A stretch of DNA of 64,000 nucleotides from Platerodrilus igneus (lineage: Eukaryota > Arthropoda > Insecta > Coleoptera > Lycidae): positions 8,370,001 through 8,434,000 of the forward strand of contig JARFIW010000453.1 of assembly GCA_036346225.1 (NCBI GenBank), in the 5' to 3' direction. Shown here piece by piece: positions 33,960 to 46,620 of the stretch. The notes beneath the pieces were generated by a model. That model had not been told where the DNA came from. It did no database searches and worked only from the letters and a program-made list of their open reading frames with translations. Numbering within the stretch: position 1 is the first letter of the stretch; the number at the start of each line of letters is the position of its first letter. Both the position numbers and the translations under genes were made by a program.

Positions 33960-34976
33960 GCGCAAGTATTTCTTTAGTAAGACTTTTCGTGCTATAATTA
34001 ATTTAAGTAGATTTAGCTTTCATAAGATATTGTCGTATAGATGTTATTTGTGAATGGATAATTTTCTGAATTTGTTGATGCCAAATAGCGATTAATTTGA
34101 TCATTAAAAAAGGCTTTACTTAAGGGTCACTGATCAGTCACACTTAAACAGGTTAATCAAAGAGTACAAATTATTCACACCCAGTTAAAAAAGATAATTT
34201 TTTGACGTTGTAACAATTATTTCTATTGTTTGGTTGGTGGTGAGTCAGGCACGCCAATGCAACTATTTTGACATTGAGTGTTAGTAAAGCGATATTTAAT
34301 TTTATTATCTGGCAAGAATTTATTCCTGTAGCTATCGCTTCCAATAGACTCACGAACTTTACGATACTCGCGGCTTAGTCTGGGAATTACTCCAAGAGTA
34401 AGCAATGAGAATGGACGTGAATATAACGTAAACTCAATTATGAACAGGCACGGAAAGGGAAAGGGAAATTGAGCTTCACAGCATATATATGGACGATAAA
34501 TAACGAAAGTATCCTGTGAGAAGATGCAGAAACGCACAGGTTTTAATGATTACCAAAAACATACAAGTTATATAAAACAACATCTCTGGAAACCTCTCGA
34601 AAGTATCTACACAACTCCTGCTACTATAGTCCTGAAAGAAAATGTCACACAATAAATTTTAATTAAAAGCACAGTTTGTGTCTTACCACAAAAAAGTACA
34701 ACGATACTTATAAACTAATCATCATGAAGTTACCAAACTAAAGGTGTCTTATCTAAAAATGGATATCAAAGAGAAATCACGTTCGTCATTTCTATAACCT
34801 TATACTGCTTGAGTATTTCTCTAATTTCATTACTCAAAATTTATTTTCCCAATTGTGGTGCCATTAAATTTAACTACTTATAAAATAAAAAGTTTTATAG
34901 TTTTCAACCAAAAATGTAATTTAAAGTAATTCCTTTTTCTTAAATAAAGTAACAGGTATAATATTCAAAAATAAAA
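33960..34976. repeat. 1.02-kb tandem duplication, unit 2
   Basis: Second copy. The junction is the A-run at 33952-33959. Differences are about 25 scattered substitutions and a few 1-3-bp indels. The minus-strand frame is longer here (34223-34537, 104 codons) because the frame is not interrupted near 34460. Confidence 0.9.
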
Positions 34977-37900
34977 TTGATCTCTTAAGAGTCCCTAATT
35001 TTCTTTTTATATAATAAGATCTTATCATCTGGTACTATATTTTAAAACAAAATCTTTATAACCCAATTGACAGATCTGTTCGATTGGTTCACATATGTTT
35101 CAAATAAGCCTCGCTTGTAGTATTTGTTACAAAAAAATTAAATAGCACGAGAATTACATAAATAAAAAAATTTTATATTGATATAGTACAGGAATGACAC
35201 TGTTAATCTACTAATTATCGAGCACCCTATAATTTGACATTTATAAGTAAAAGTAAACTTTACAATCCTCATTATATAGCCACATGTGTACCTCACGTGT
35301 TCTACAGAACAACTTTGGATTACTTAGTAAGAGCAAAGTTTCCTTTTTTTCTTATATTTTTAACATTAAATAAGAATATGAATTCAATATAAGATTATTA
35401 GAACATCATTATTTCTACGGCCTTTTTGTTAAAACTTAAATGCAAAATTAATCCGTTCATAAAATTTAGTATCATTAACTTGATCCTTTCATAAAATTTG
35501 ATATCATTAACGACTGACTCTTTGAACATTTTCAAAATTCTAGAAGACGTGGTAACTAAGCTTCCACCGTAACTAACACAAAATAATCAAACACTCACCA
35601 GTAATTGACTCCTATATCAACGAGGGTTTAAAATACCTTGTCTTTGCATACGTAAGGAAATCGTTGCTTCTAAAAAATTCAAGATTCAAAAACTTAGGGC
35701 TTTATCTGGTTAACAAAACCTCGCCGATAGGAATCCCACACCAAACGACCGACATCTTCTCACCACGCTTTTTAAAAAAAAAGCTCTTCCATAACAAAGG
35801 TGTGTTCTAGTTATAATTTCACCGAAGCGTTAAGAAAATTAAAGATCCATTTTAGCATAAGAATTACGTACCAATTATAATCTCACCGCTAACGGACGTC
35901 GAGGACAGGTAATCACGTTGTCACTACAAACAGTGTTCCGGTCGCCTGGCCGGAGCCCGAGGAATCCCTACATCTCAGAGCCCCTCCAAAATGACCATGA
36001 ACCTTCTGCCGACCTAAATTGCAATTCTATGGTACCAGCTGACACGTAAAAGAGCCAACATCTATTCATCTACTCGCTTCGCTAACGCTGTATTCGAGCA
36101 AAATGGCCGAGTTTTTCTTGGATATCCTCTATGTCAACAACAGGTGATCTGTTTTAAGCGTCACCTCGTGCACTCTATACAAGCGCTATATTAACTTAGT
36201 AATTTTAAAGGTAACATTCATAACGTATTTTATTTAAAGGCGATTTGTTCTTAGGACAATTTCAAAGTATTTGTTACTATTGAATGTTTTCTTATGATAA
36301 ATCTAAAGCTAATTAATTGATAATAACGTTCTCCTCTTTTATAAAATTGTGTCTTCTGATATGACCATGAGAAATAAAAAGGATCAGATACCACAGAGCT
36401 GTAACAAATAGAAGTGGCTACAAAAGTTAGTATCACAGAATATATTTGTTACAACATACATAATAAAAGTTTTGGGATTGCTGATTATAAACTAGGACTG
36501 GGTAAACCCTATATTACTGTATATTGGTTGTGAAATGTTGTTATTAGACTTAAGTTGTAAATTGTATTTTTAGGTTTTAATGCTTATGTGTACGTAATTT
36601 TTTGAATAATAACTGTTGAAAAAGATGTTTATGGATATAGCTATTATTATTATTTTGTTCGTTAATGAATATTTGTGAAACTATAATTTTGATGGTGATG
36701 TTTCGTTGCTTCATTAGATTTGAGCTAGCAAGATAATACGAGCGTCTTCAGGTGATAGTTGTTACCAAGGCATCTTTGTTTTCATAAAGCGCCATTTACT
36801 AGCTCCGAAAGTCTGGACGTATATAGCAATGAATTCACAGCAAACCCCAGTAAAAATGTGGAGTGAACTATACTCTACGGGAACGTGTTGGAACCAAATA
36901 AAAGTTTTAAGCTCTATTGTCAAAAGCGCTTTGTTCTCAAACGCAATGAGCTTTTGTACAACACGGTCTTTTAATTACACCAATAGCAAAACGTCAATTT
37001 TCTACAAAACTGTGTAAGTTAAAACGTTATTCACACATGCTCAAAATTATTTGGTTTGTATCAAACTACTAAAGCAATATTAACTTTAGGGAAGTACTTT
37101 GAGAACACGGATAATTATTAAGCTTTTACCACAAGCAATTCTAGTTGAAGTGGAAAACTACACACATGACGCTGTTGCTTAATTAAAGTAGATTACTGAA
37201 GCAGGGCTGACCAAATTAGAAAACTTTTCTAGTAGTTTCCATAAATGCTTTTGTACTACGCAGACTTTTGAAAGGTAAATAAATGAGAAACCGTTTGTCT
37301 CTGTTACTTGAAATGTTTTTGATCGTACAAAATTAATTAAGCGATGTACATAGCAATGACATAATCAACAAAATTAAGTTGTACTTTAAGGAAATTGTGT
37401 TCGATTGCGTTAGTGTCAGTTACGTTGATAAGCTCGTTTACGGTGTTTTTGACAAAATCAGTTTTCCAGAAACCATATCAATATAAAGAAACGAAAACTA
37501 AATCCAATATTCTAAAGAATTGCCAAAAAGATACATACATTCCTCAAAGTGAGTTCTGAGGATGGCTATAAGTTGTTTGCCTCTCATCCAACTTATAAGT
37601 ACTTACCTTAGACTTGGGGCAATTCCTTAAGACCACTTTTTGTCAGCACTTGTATTAAAGTTGTTGCCTAAGGATTTACCTATACAAGATTTATTGTTGT
37701 AATGCTGCGTAATCTGCTAATATAAAAGTAGAGCAATTTAAAACATCATGAAGCATACGAAGGAATGGCGCTGCGTGCGTCCTAAGAAATAGTTAAATTC
37801 TTTTAATATTTCTTCAGCTATCTAGAAGGTGAGTTATTTATTGGAACTCTGAGCTCTTCCAGCCTTTACACCGTCAAACACATGCAACACGTTAAACCCA

Positions 37901-40900
37901 GTACGCATTTAATACGTACTGTACTGTCATTCGGCTATACTGCTTTTTTTTATAAAAATGTAGAGAAAATTTTGGTAGTACAATGCAAATGAAGACTAAT
38001 GATGTGTTAAACTGGGTTAGAACCACGAATGAAAAATACGCCACATACCCATACTCTAATCTGTAATAAAAATATTGATATTATCTGAGGCCTTCATGGT
38101 CGAAGTCATGATTAATAATAAGTGCTCCGGGTTTAGACAGTGTCCGATTAATTACTAATAAAGTTAATGATGGATCCACTTTCGTAAGGGACCGATTCTG
38201 GACGTGCAGATTTATACACGTAATTGAGCCGAAAGATGTGTTGTAAGCAATTTTGTCCCACGTTGGTGGTGACAGTGTAGCTATAAAAAATCGAGGTTAA
38301 AGTTTTATTTAACCGATCGAGAATTCTTATATAATAGCAACAAGCCCAGGGTAAAGTTAGGACGGAAAATGGCTTTTAGAAAAAGAAAACACTTGCAAGG
38401 CTTTTAGCTAACTGGGTTTTGACCCGCGGTCGCATGGGATTGGGTCGGTGGGTTTATTAAAGTTGGAAATAAAATAATGGACGCCACCTAAATGTTTTTA
38501 TAATGCAACTGAGTGAATCAACTTGCAAAAAAAGGAAAATTTGGAAACCTAAATTATCGCTAACCTCCTTAAATACAAAGCTAGATTACCACAAATATGT
38601 TACTTACTTCTGGTCCTCTTTGTCAATGGACTGATGAAGTTCTAGGACGGCTTTGAAATATGAACACTACCAACATAGATACCATTTATATCTTATAAAT
38701 TCTGTATGAATACGAAATTTTTATTTCAGTTTGAATTAGTTTTCAATGTATCATTATATGCATTTATAGCGGGTGAAATCTTTCAACTACCTAAGCACTT
38801 TTGGGGAACTTTAATAGTTCTTATATATAATAAACTAAAGTCAAAAATAATTCTATATTCCTTTTTAAGACAAATTAAAAGCCATTATAAATGTAAATTA
38901 TTAAAAACAAAATTCTTATTAGTGTAGTTCCATGTTTTACATAGAGGGAGTGAAACACAATTTTAAGTTTTAATTACTACTAAGTCTTAATATCAGTTGT
39001 GATTTTATGTTTCATTTATTTTAATAATTAATAGTCTGGGGTAGCGCTACGAAAGACTTTACATTCTTTTAGAATTACTCAACTTTTAACAAAATTATTA
39101 AATATTAACTTTCAGTTTCACCTTCACATTTTTGGTTTTAGGTTCTATTAAGTGAACATCTTTACACGTAAATTGAAGTAAGCAAGATAAACAGTATCAC
39201 TAAAATTGAATATTGAACTTGACTTTGTAACTAACAAGTGACAATTACATATCTGTACATATTGCTTTTTTTTCTTTATGAAGTTGGTAAAGTTTACGAA
39301 TAATTTAGAAATTTGAGCACATCATTAATTATATAAAATTGTTCAATAAATTTTAAACATCAGTAATTTAGAAATTGGATAACCTTTTTTATCAAAATAA
39401 ATATGTCACAAAATTATTCATGAACGAACAAATAGTTGATTCCATACAGCAATATGAGGTAACTTACAACCTTTCAAGAAATCATTACGTATATACGGAA
39501 TGAGTCGTCGTAAGACGCAGCATAAACTTAAAAAATTAAATGGTTTTACCAAATGGTGGCAAATGACCTGTTAACCTTTAACCAGCTGTCGGTCAACCAA
39601 CAATTTATAGCATTCTTAAATGCGTACGGGAAATCCAATTTTTGTCCAATACAACGGCATACAACTTGTATTAATTGGGTTCCATGAAAGTATAAGTTTA
39701 ACTTGAGCATAAACTAGTTGTACGTTGCAAAGATGGAGTTATATTAACACATGAGTGATCTTAGACAACTTTTAACTATCTGCTTATTCTTTAAACTTAA
39801 TTTCCGGCGCCATCTTGCCCGATTGATAACAGCAAGCGACCTTTCACTCCAACAAGAAAACAAAGAGTGACTACCTGTCACGAATAGACCATCGAACTCG
39901 GATATTTTAAATATTATAACTAAAAAGCTAGCAGCACGCGAAAATGGTTTGTAAATATGTTATCAGATGGAAACACATAATACGTTGTAGATTGTAATTC
40001 CAATTGAAATTGTAGTGTACCTTGAAATTTGTTGGGTTATTAAATATACAAGAATACTATAATCAATAATAGAATAAATGATGTTGAGGAAATATTAAAA
40101 TTAGCGAATTTATAGCGGTAATGTGGACAAATAGTATTGTTAGAAATTTTAAACGATACAGTGTTATCGGTAAAGTAAGCGGTAAATTAATTAATTTTGA
40201 TTTGCCCTGAAGTGGTGGGGACTCCTAACAATATAAGGATGTGTCCACTAACAAAGAGAAATAGCTATAAATCAAAAAAATACAAAAATAATAAACAACA
40301 AAGCTTAAATTTAAAAATTCTACATTACCTTAACACTTACTTTAAGATTTGCCTACTGTCAAAATCGAGGGGCGCCAAATAGCCTATTTTTTTACGTCAT
40401 TTCTATGCGGAAGACTTATTTCGTATAAAACTCCCTTTCTTTGGTATCCTAAATTTGGTCATAATTAAAGAAGGTTCTCAAAATAAAATACTTCTTCCCA
40501 ATAAAACTAGCATTAGCTGAATATCCTATACAAATTACGGGCTTTAATTATATCCTAAATAAATTAAATGAAAGTCAAGTTAAACTTAACCTCTACTAAC
40601 ATAAAAATAATTTCAATACACATACATATATCGTTCTCTTAACCTAAATTCCTAACCCTGAGGTATTGCTTAAAAAAAGATATCCTAAAAAAAATTCTTA
40701 AAAAACTTATATGTAAGCCCTCAACAAAACTGTTCGTCACTCCAAATTTTCCTACCTTCCTATTTGACTTTTAGACATTCATAAATCGTAAATTATTGGC
40801 AATGTCGTTCATTAAACAAAAGAACTGTTAAATCCTAGCTTTATCAGTGTTTTTTTGTATATTCCAAAGTTATTAAATTTAGTACTTTTAATACACTATA

Positions 40901-42424
40901 TTTCACTAATAAATCTGTTGTTTCAAAGTCACTAATTAGTCTAACTAAATATGTAGGTAAATATCTTCACTTGATCAATACACACAATTGACATTCAGAA
41001 ATCCACAACATTGCACTTAAACGTTACATAAAGTTCATAAGGGTACTCACTTTATTGTAACTCCATGATTTCCAACAACCGCCAGTATTTTTCCTTTTAT
41101 TATTTCTTGCTTTTGCAAACACAGCAGCTCCGTTACTCAAAAAATGCCATAAAGTTTCAATTGAATAAAGGGATGCTTTACGAAGTCTTACTATTTTGTT
41201 AAAAACGGTTTAGCGACATTATATACGCACTTGCGCGTTCATGAACATACCGTACCGCTTGCAGAGGTATTCCATTTTACACGTCGATCGACGCCTATTC
41301 GCTGCGAAAGTTCCGTCAAGGTTTTCTTGGAGTTCTGTATATTCACCCTTACTTTTCGATATACACCACTTCGCATATAAAAACTCTTACATCCGCGGTC
41401 ACGTATGCGCTTATCTATTCACGTATCTCTCTACATGTTGATGTTTTCAGGTCAACGTATCTTATATAAATTATTTTATTTTTCTTCTGTAGCTTCCAAC
41501 AATCTACTGTACTTCTACTGTAAGTCATATTTTATTACGGACAGCTTCTGATTAAAACAATGCGTCGAGTATACTTTACACCTACTTCACTATTTTCACG
41601 CTTGCAGTCTATTGTATGAAACGATTACATCATTTGTGTAACCCTACACTTCTGCATTCTGATTTGCAACATCTGTTTTATTACATTTTATTCAAGATGT
41701 ATGTGGATGGTCTTTATGATAAATAAAAATTTCATATTATATTTTTAACAACCCTTAAAGCTTGTTAAAAACGTGACTAGCTTGTACTATAAAATTTTTT
41801 GGTTATAATTGGTTTGTTTACATTTTTGTGGCTTAAAGTAATTTATAACGCCTTATTTAAGTCCTAACAGAAGTAAAACAATTATCTTGGGGTTTTCAGT
41901 TTAATATTTGGAATAAGAATACGGATTGCAAGTCATGTTTTTTAACACTATCTTATACAAAATCAAAATTATACAGAGTGCTTCAATAACAGGTTAGTTC
42001 ATTTAAGATTAATTTCTTCCTTCCTTCACCTCAAGTTCATTGTTAGCGAAACGCATCGTGTTACAGATGCTTTGCAGGAAAGTAGTAGTTACTTTTGAAA
42101 GAGCAGATTCACGTATCCAAACAAGATAAAGCAGTTATAATGGCCTCTAAAAAATATCTGTATTGCGATAAACGTTGTTCATAGCAATGAATTCGTGTAG
42201 ATGGGCTAAGTCTTTGTCAAGATGTTCTGGCCAAAAAATCTAATTCGTACAGCGAACTTAAAAATTCAATACTGACAATTTTTATGAGTATTGAGTTTAA
42301 CGAGAAGAGTGCAGGACGTGTGCACGGGTTCTCAGCATACAGATTCAGCTAGACTTCTAAAAGACTTAAAGACAGGTGCATAATGAATGTCACTGTCAAT
42401 TGTTTTCAATTTTCTTGAGGAGCG
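34977..42424. other. Unassigned AT-rich DNA
   Basis: About 7.4 kb with no protein family recognised. The stretch 35880-36180 is less AT-rich and ends in a possible short first coding exon. ATG with an A at -3 lies at 36103, and CAG|GTGATC at 36143/36144 would close 41 coding nt. This is suggestive only. Other frames (36829-37017, 38706-38927, 41241-41441) are short and featureless. A motif TATACAGAGTGCTTCAATAA at 41970 resembles transposon-end motifs elsewhere in the window. Confidence 0.45.
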
Positions 42425-42680
42425 ACTACCATAACATAGAAATATAGAGAGCCATACACCTCTATCCTTATGCAATTAGAATATCAAACCCCATCACTAT
42501 TCTATTTGACAGTATTCAGCGATCTCGTTATTATGTAGATAGTGAAACCGAGCGCATTAATACAATCTTGCAAAAATATAACATCAAAACGACTTGTAGC
42601 CTTGCATTAAAATTGTACTACCTCTATTATGCGTCAAAACTCTGAAAATGATCTTAACGTCACCGGTACATACAGTAGCG
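42425..42680 (+). pseudogene. Penelope-like element fragment
   Basis: In broken plus-strand frames, a segment near 42515-42590 (ETERINTILQKYNIKTTC) resembles the linker between RT and GIY-YIG endonuclease in insect Penelope-like elements. Upstream pieces (HTPLSLCN and IKPHHYSI) resemble the end of the RT thumb, where HT...HHP residues are typical. Frame changes and stops interrupt it and the endonuclease is absent. Assignment rests on family resemblance only. Confidence 0.4.
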
Positions 42681-44029
42681 GATCTAGGTAAGTGTATGCC
42701 TCGGTGCAAAAAAGACTTGCGAGACCCTTAGGTATTAATAGCTGTAAGTGATAGCTTACAATACGCGCCGCTGGTATATCCACTTCTGGCCTAAAAATTT
42801 TTGGCAAAAAAATAGTGCAAATACTTCGAACAATTTAAAAATTTCAGTATCAACGTTTTTGGGAATAAAACAAATTAGATTAATTTTGTTAGGTAACCAA
42901 TTCAATCGATATGATTTTCAACAGTTGGACTATTTAATTTTTATGGTAATGAAGGTTTAAAGAATAACAGAAATTCAAAATTCAACAGAACAAAAATTAA
43001 TATTATTCCTAGTTTAAAACATTAAAGCAACTAGATTAACTATCCTATTGCACATATATATCTTATTACAAACTAAATGGTAAGCGCATATATTTTATAC
43101 AGGGCGGCGTTAGTTTTATGTCATTAAATTGAGGAGGGGATAGAGATTGATTGACTAAACAAAAAACTTGAAGGCATTTTAACCTAAGGCCGATTTTTAA
43201 ATGCCTGACCTAAGTCAACTTAAATAACAGTGGTAGGACTGCTGTTTTGTTACCTGTTTATAAGAATAAACTTACCTATACTAGTGTTATCCTGAATTGC
43301 ATTACGCACAAGAATTGATTTTACAACAATTGTTCAAAATGACCACCACTTTTACACAACTACTAAACTACACAAAATATCTTTAGTTACCTAAAACTTA
43401 ATATAATAACAATTGAATCGCAACACTGCATTTAAGTGAATTACCAAAGCAGGTAGTGCAACTGTATCCTATCGACTCAGGTAACAAAATCAAACATCTA
43501 ACATGTTCAGGTTATAAACTATTTCAGTGAAAAATAGAATAAACATAAAGTACATTCTCATATGCGCATAATAGCTAAATTGCAAAAATCTCCAGGTTAC
43601 GAAGTCAGAAACCCAGTAGTGTCGACGAAACCAACATCACGGAACATTATTTTTTGTTGCAATTACCATCAGAACATTCTTATGTATAAAAAAATTTTTA
43701 ACTGATTGTAGTAGCAGCTCAACTGCTTCTGGTAATTTTATTTTACAGGTGAAATACACTGTTATTCACTAATCTATGTGTGCAAAATGTTACAACTTTG
43801 ATGGTCGACTCTAAATGATGATTTCATTATGTACTTGATTCGTAATCTAGCTAATATTACAGTTGTTCTAAAGCAGTTTGGATATTTCCTGTGTGTCCGT
43901 TTGTTTTAGACCTTAACCATTTGTTTTAGACCACAGGTTAATTAACAATTTTGTCTTATTCGTCCCTATGCATTCTTTAAATTAATGACATGACTAATAC
44001 CACCCAATATATGTATACGTATATTTATA
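42681..44029. other. Unassigned AT-rich DNA
   Basis: No gene or repeat recognised apart from TATACAGGGCGGCGTTAG at about 43098, another ACAGGG-type motif. Confidence 0.45.
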
Positions 44030-44630
44030 TCTCTCATCATTGGGTCTTCAGCCCTAGAACTGGTTGGATGCGTACCTCCATTGATTTTATTCTGAGCTAA
44101 CCTACAAATTTTCCTGATATTTCTAGAGCCTACATCTTTCACTATCTAAGCGAAATAGTTTACTTTAGGTCTACCTCTTCCTCTCTTTTTTTCTTCTCTG
44201 CTTCCAACATACCGCGCTATTCCCTCATGTGGCACATCATCCTTTTTAAATTTTTACTGTTTTTCAAATATTTATTCTTCCCCTACCATTTCGAGTACCG
44301 CGTTGTACCTAACTTTGACTGTCCGTGATATTTTTATTTTGCATCAGTAGCACGACATTTCAAAGACTTCTACGTTTTTGCTGACCGCTTCTCCTACTGT
44401 CCACCTTTCACAACCATACAGCGCAGTACTCAACACACATGCTTTCAGCAATTTTTCCTTGTTTCTGTCTATGTTGCCTTCGAACCTAGTAGTTATTTTT
44501 TTCTTGTTACATATCGCACGTTTTGTGCTAACCTTCTTTGTTCTACTATATCTATTGTACTTTTCTCCATTTGTTCTCAAAAAATATACCCTATTTCACC
44601 GACAATCAATAGTATGCAAATGTGGATTAA
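44030..44630 (-). pseudogene. 5'-truncated LINE tail 1 at the second locus
   Basis: Homologous to 29690-30255 along its length (shared CATTGATT, TGAGCTAACCTACA, TTTCACTATCT, TTAGGTCTACC, CTTCTCCTACTGTCC, CAATTTTTCCTTGTTTCT and CCCTATTTCACC). The minus-strand frame 44344-44580 contains LLKACVLSTALYGCERWT, the segment after RT that is well conserved in this type of LINE. Confidence 0.75.
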
Positions 44631-44789
44631 GCACTTGACAGCTACCAAGATATTCCACCGATTAGACACTTGCTGAATCAGAGGTTTTCCAATTACTGCT
44701 TTAACACAATCCACACTTGTTGAGAATATTGCAAATCTAACACCTGAAGTAGTTGACAGTAATCATCAGATTTAAATACAATTATTTTT
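44631..44789. repeat. Spacer between twin LINE tails (copy at 44.0 kb)
   Basis: Counterpart of 30256-30404, with TTGAGAATATTGCAAATC and TAATCATCAG matching at the same relative positions. Confidence 0.6.
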
Positions 44790-45017
44790 TTCATAATTAG
44801 ATTTTCCGTACTGGAACTGGTTGGACGCGTGCTTGCAATAATTTCTATTCTGAGTCAACCTACACATTTTTATCAAATTCCCACAGCCTACATCTTTACT
44901 ATCTGTGTGTAATAGTCTAATGTGGGTTTATCTCTACTTCTCTTTTTCCTTTCTTTGATTCTATTATATTTCGCACTTTTTCCTCGTTCCTTAGTAAGTG
45001 TTCTATCATTCTATCTT

Positions 45018-45018
<1 letters not shown>
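44790..45018 (-). pseudogene. LINE tail 2 at the second locus, ended by a GT repeat
   Basis: Homologous to 30405-30640 (CTGGAACTG, TTGGACGCGT, TCTGAGTCAACCTACACATT, CCACAGCCTACATCTTTACT, TGTGTGTAATAGTCTAAT). The match is cut off at the (GT)n microsatellite at 45019. Confidence 0.7.
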
Positions 45019-45063
<45 letters not shown>

Positions 45064-45137
45064 TGTGTTGTGTGTGTATGAGTGGGTGAATGCGTGCGTA
45101 CGTGTGTGCGTGCGTACGTGCGTGTATGCGTGCTAAC
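45019..45137. repeat. (GT)n microsatellite grading into GTGC/GTAC repeats
   Basis: About 20 clean GT units, then GTGTTGTGTGTATGAGTGGG and imperfect TGCGTACGTG units. Confidence 0.95.
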
Positions 45138-45818
45138 TGGAGTGGTGCGAGAGTGGGTTCCTATGGAAAAATAATTAAAAAAATAATAATAAAGCATGTG
45201 AAATTGTCAAAATACGAAACTACTTCATAAGTGACACTAACCTTAAAAGGGTTTACCAATTGTCAAAAATATGGGACACTAAACCGTTTTATCCCATTTC
45301 ATAACTCTCATCTTTTAACCTTCTCAAGCATACTTAAAAATACTTATTAACTTTTTGTATAATTAAAACAATTTTCAAAGTAAAGTCCTCTGTCAAATAT
45401 GACTTCATCAGAGAAGTAGCTGGATATTATTTTGCATTCACCTTCTTTACCTATGTTATAAATAACTCCAAATAAAAATATATGTAAGTTTAATCTCTGT
45501 TAACAATAGATTCTGGAATATACATACATTACCCTAAGAATAAAAGAGCTGATGTAACATCCAACTGGCCATACTCTTAGTAACGGGACACCTTAAAAAA
45601 CATTAATCCGTAAATAATACTACCATTCCATTATTCTGGTTTTCAAAATAGATTTATGTGACATTCTATGATTTATCTATTTGGCAATGCATTTAACAAC
45701 TATGCATAGGTACATATTCCAAAGTCCATTAGAAATACTATATTTTCATAAAGAAATTAACTAGCAAATACATCCCAGAAGTAACTAAATTAATAAATTC
45801 TTTCCTGTTACCTAATGT
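45138..45818. other. Unassigned AT-rich DNA
   Basis: No gene or repeat recognised between the GT microsatellite and the mariner-like relic. Confidence 0.4.
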
Positions 45819-46620
45819 TTGCTTATGTCACGTGGTAGCGCTAGAATTGATCGGAACAATGTTATAGTGTATGCGGTAGAAATTGCACTGTTGAATATGA
45901 AGGTTTTGTACGATAAGATGTTTGAAAACAGAGCTCTCTCAAATAGCGGCGTACCATACTTTGAAAAGCAAATTAAAAGGACGTGGGTCTGTAAATGGCC
46001 TTTCGAAATCTATAGGACCAATGGTCAGTGAGGTACATGCTGTAAAAGTTCTTGAAAATCAAAACATTACCATTAAGCAATCCGTTTTGAATCAGTAGTT
46101 CAAATACAATATCAAAATAATTGCAGATGCGATACACCACGATTTGGGAAATGTTAGGCAAAATTTTTAATTCGTTGACTTTTAAAATTGCATTTGCTAA
46201 TGTAAATTAAAACATATAGAATTTGCTGCTTTGGGAATGTTGACTCAGCACACAATTCAACCAGATTGGTTATCCTGCATTTTATGGACAGGTGAGAAAT
46301 CTTTTCTCTCTTAATGTTGTGGTTAACACTCGAAAGCTGTAGGATATGGTCAGCTAAAGAGCCATATGAAATTGGTTCAAACCATCGTGACAAGCAGGTC
46401 GTCGTTTGGTATCGTTCTCGCACCTGATTTCATCATGTGCACATGCATTTCTAGGTATTGCAGAATGGGGACGCCAAATCTGCAACCATCCCTTGTAAAT
46501 GATACTTGGAAATGTTAAAGGTGTCATCCTACTAAATGGTATTGAGAACATAATTTTTATGCCGGAAGAAGTGCATCCGTACACTTTGCTTCGTACCTAG
46601 ACGTAGCCGAAAGAAAAGTG
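45819..46620 (+). pseudogene. Decayed mariner-like DDE transposase
   Basis: Plus-strand frames with several breaks give pieces in the right order for a Tc1/mariner-superfamily transposase. The DNA-binding part has FEKQIKRTW, YRTNGQ and then VLENQNITIKQ (about 45960-46080), a helix-turn-helix region. A catalytic-domain piece ILWTGEKSF (about 46275-46300) sits where I/VLWTDE..F is expected, with G replacing the first catalytic Asp, and NTRKL follows. Terminal inverted repeats were not found. The assignment is from motif order, and the copy is clearly dead. Confidence 0.45.

Noticed and set aside
38636..38675. CTGATGA followed by GAAAT, hammerhead-like
   Set aside because: Stem II cannot pair and no stem I partner follows, unlike the two reported motifs.
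31480..43120. ACAGGGTGT-type motifs (31495, 41970, 43098, and inside blocks A-D) as ends of one transposon family
   Set aside because: No paired ends or target duplications could be identified, so a family cannot be supported from this window alone.
44973..45197. 63-codon minus-strand frame rich in Thr-His
   Set aside because: It is a translation of the GT microsatellite.
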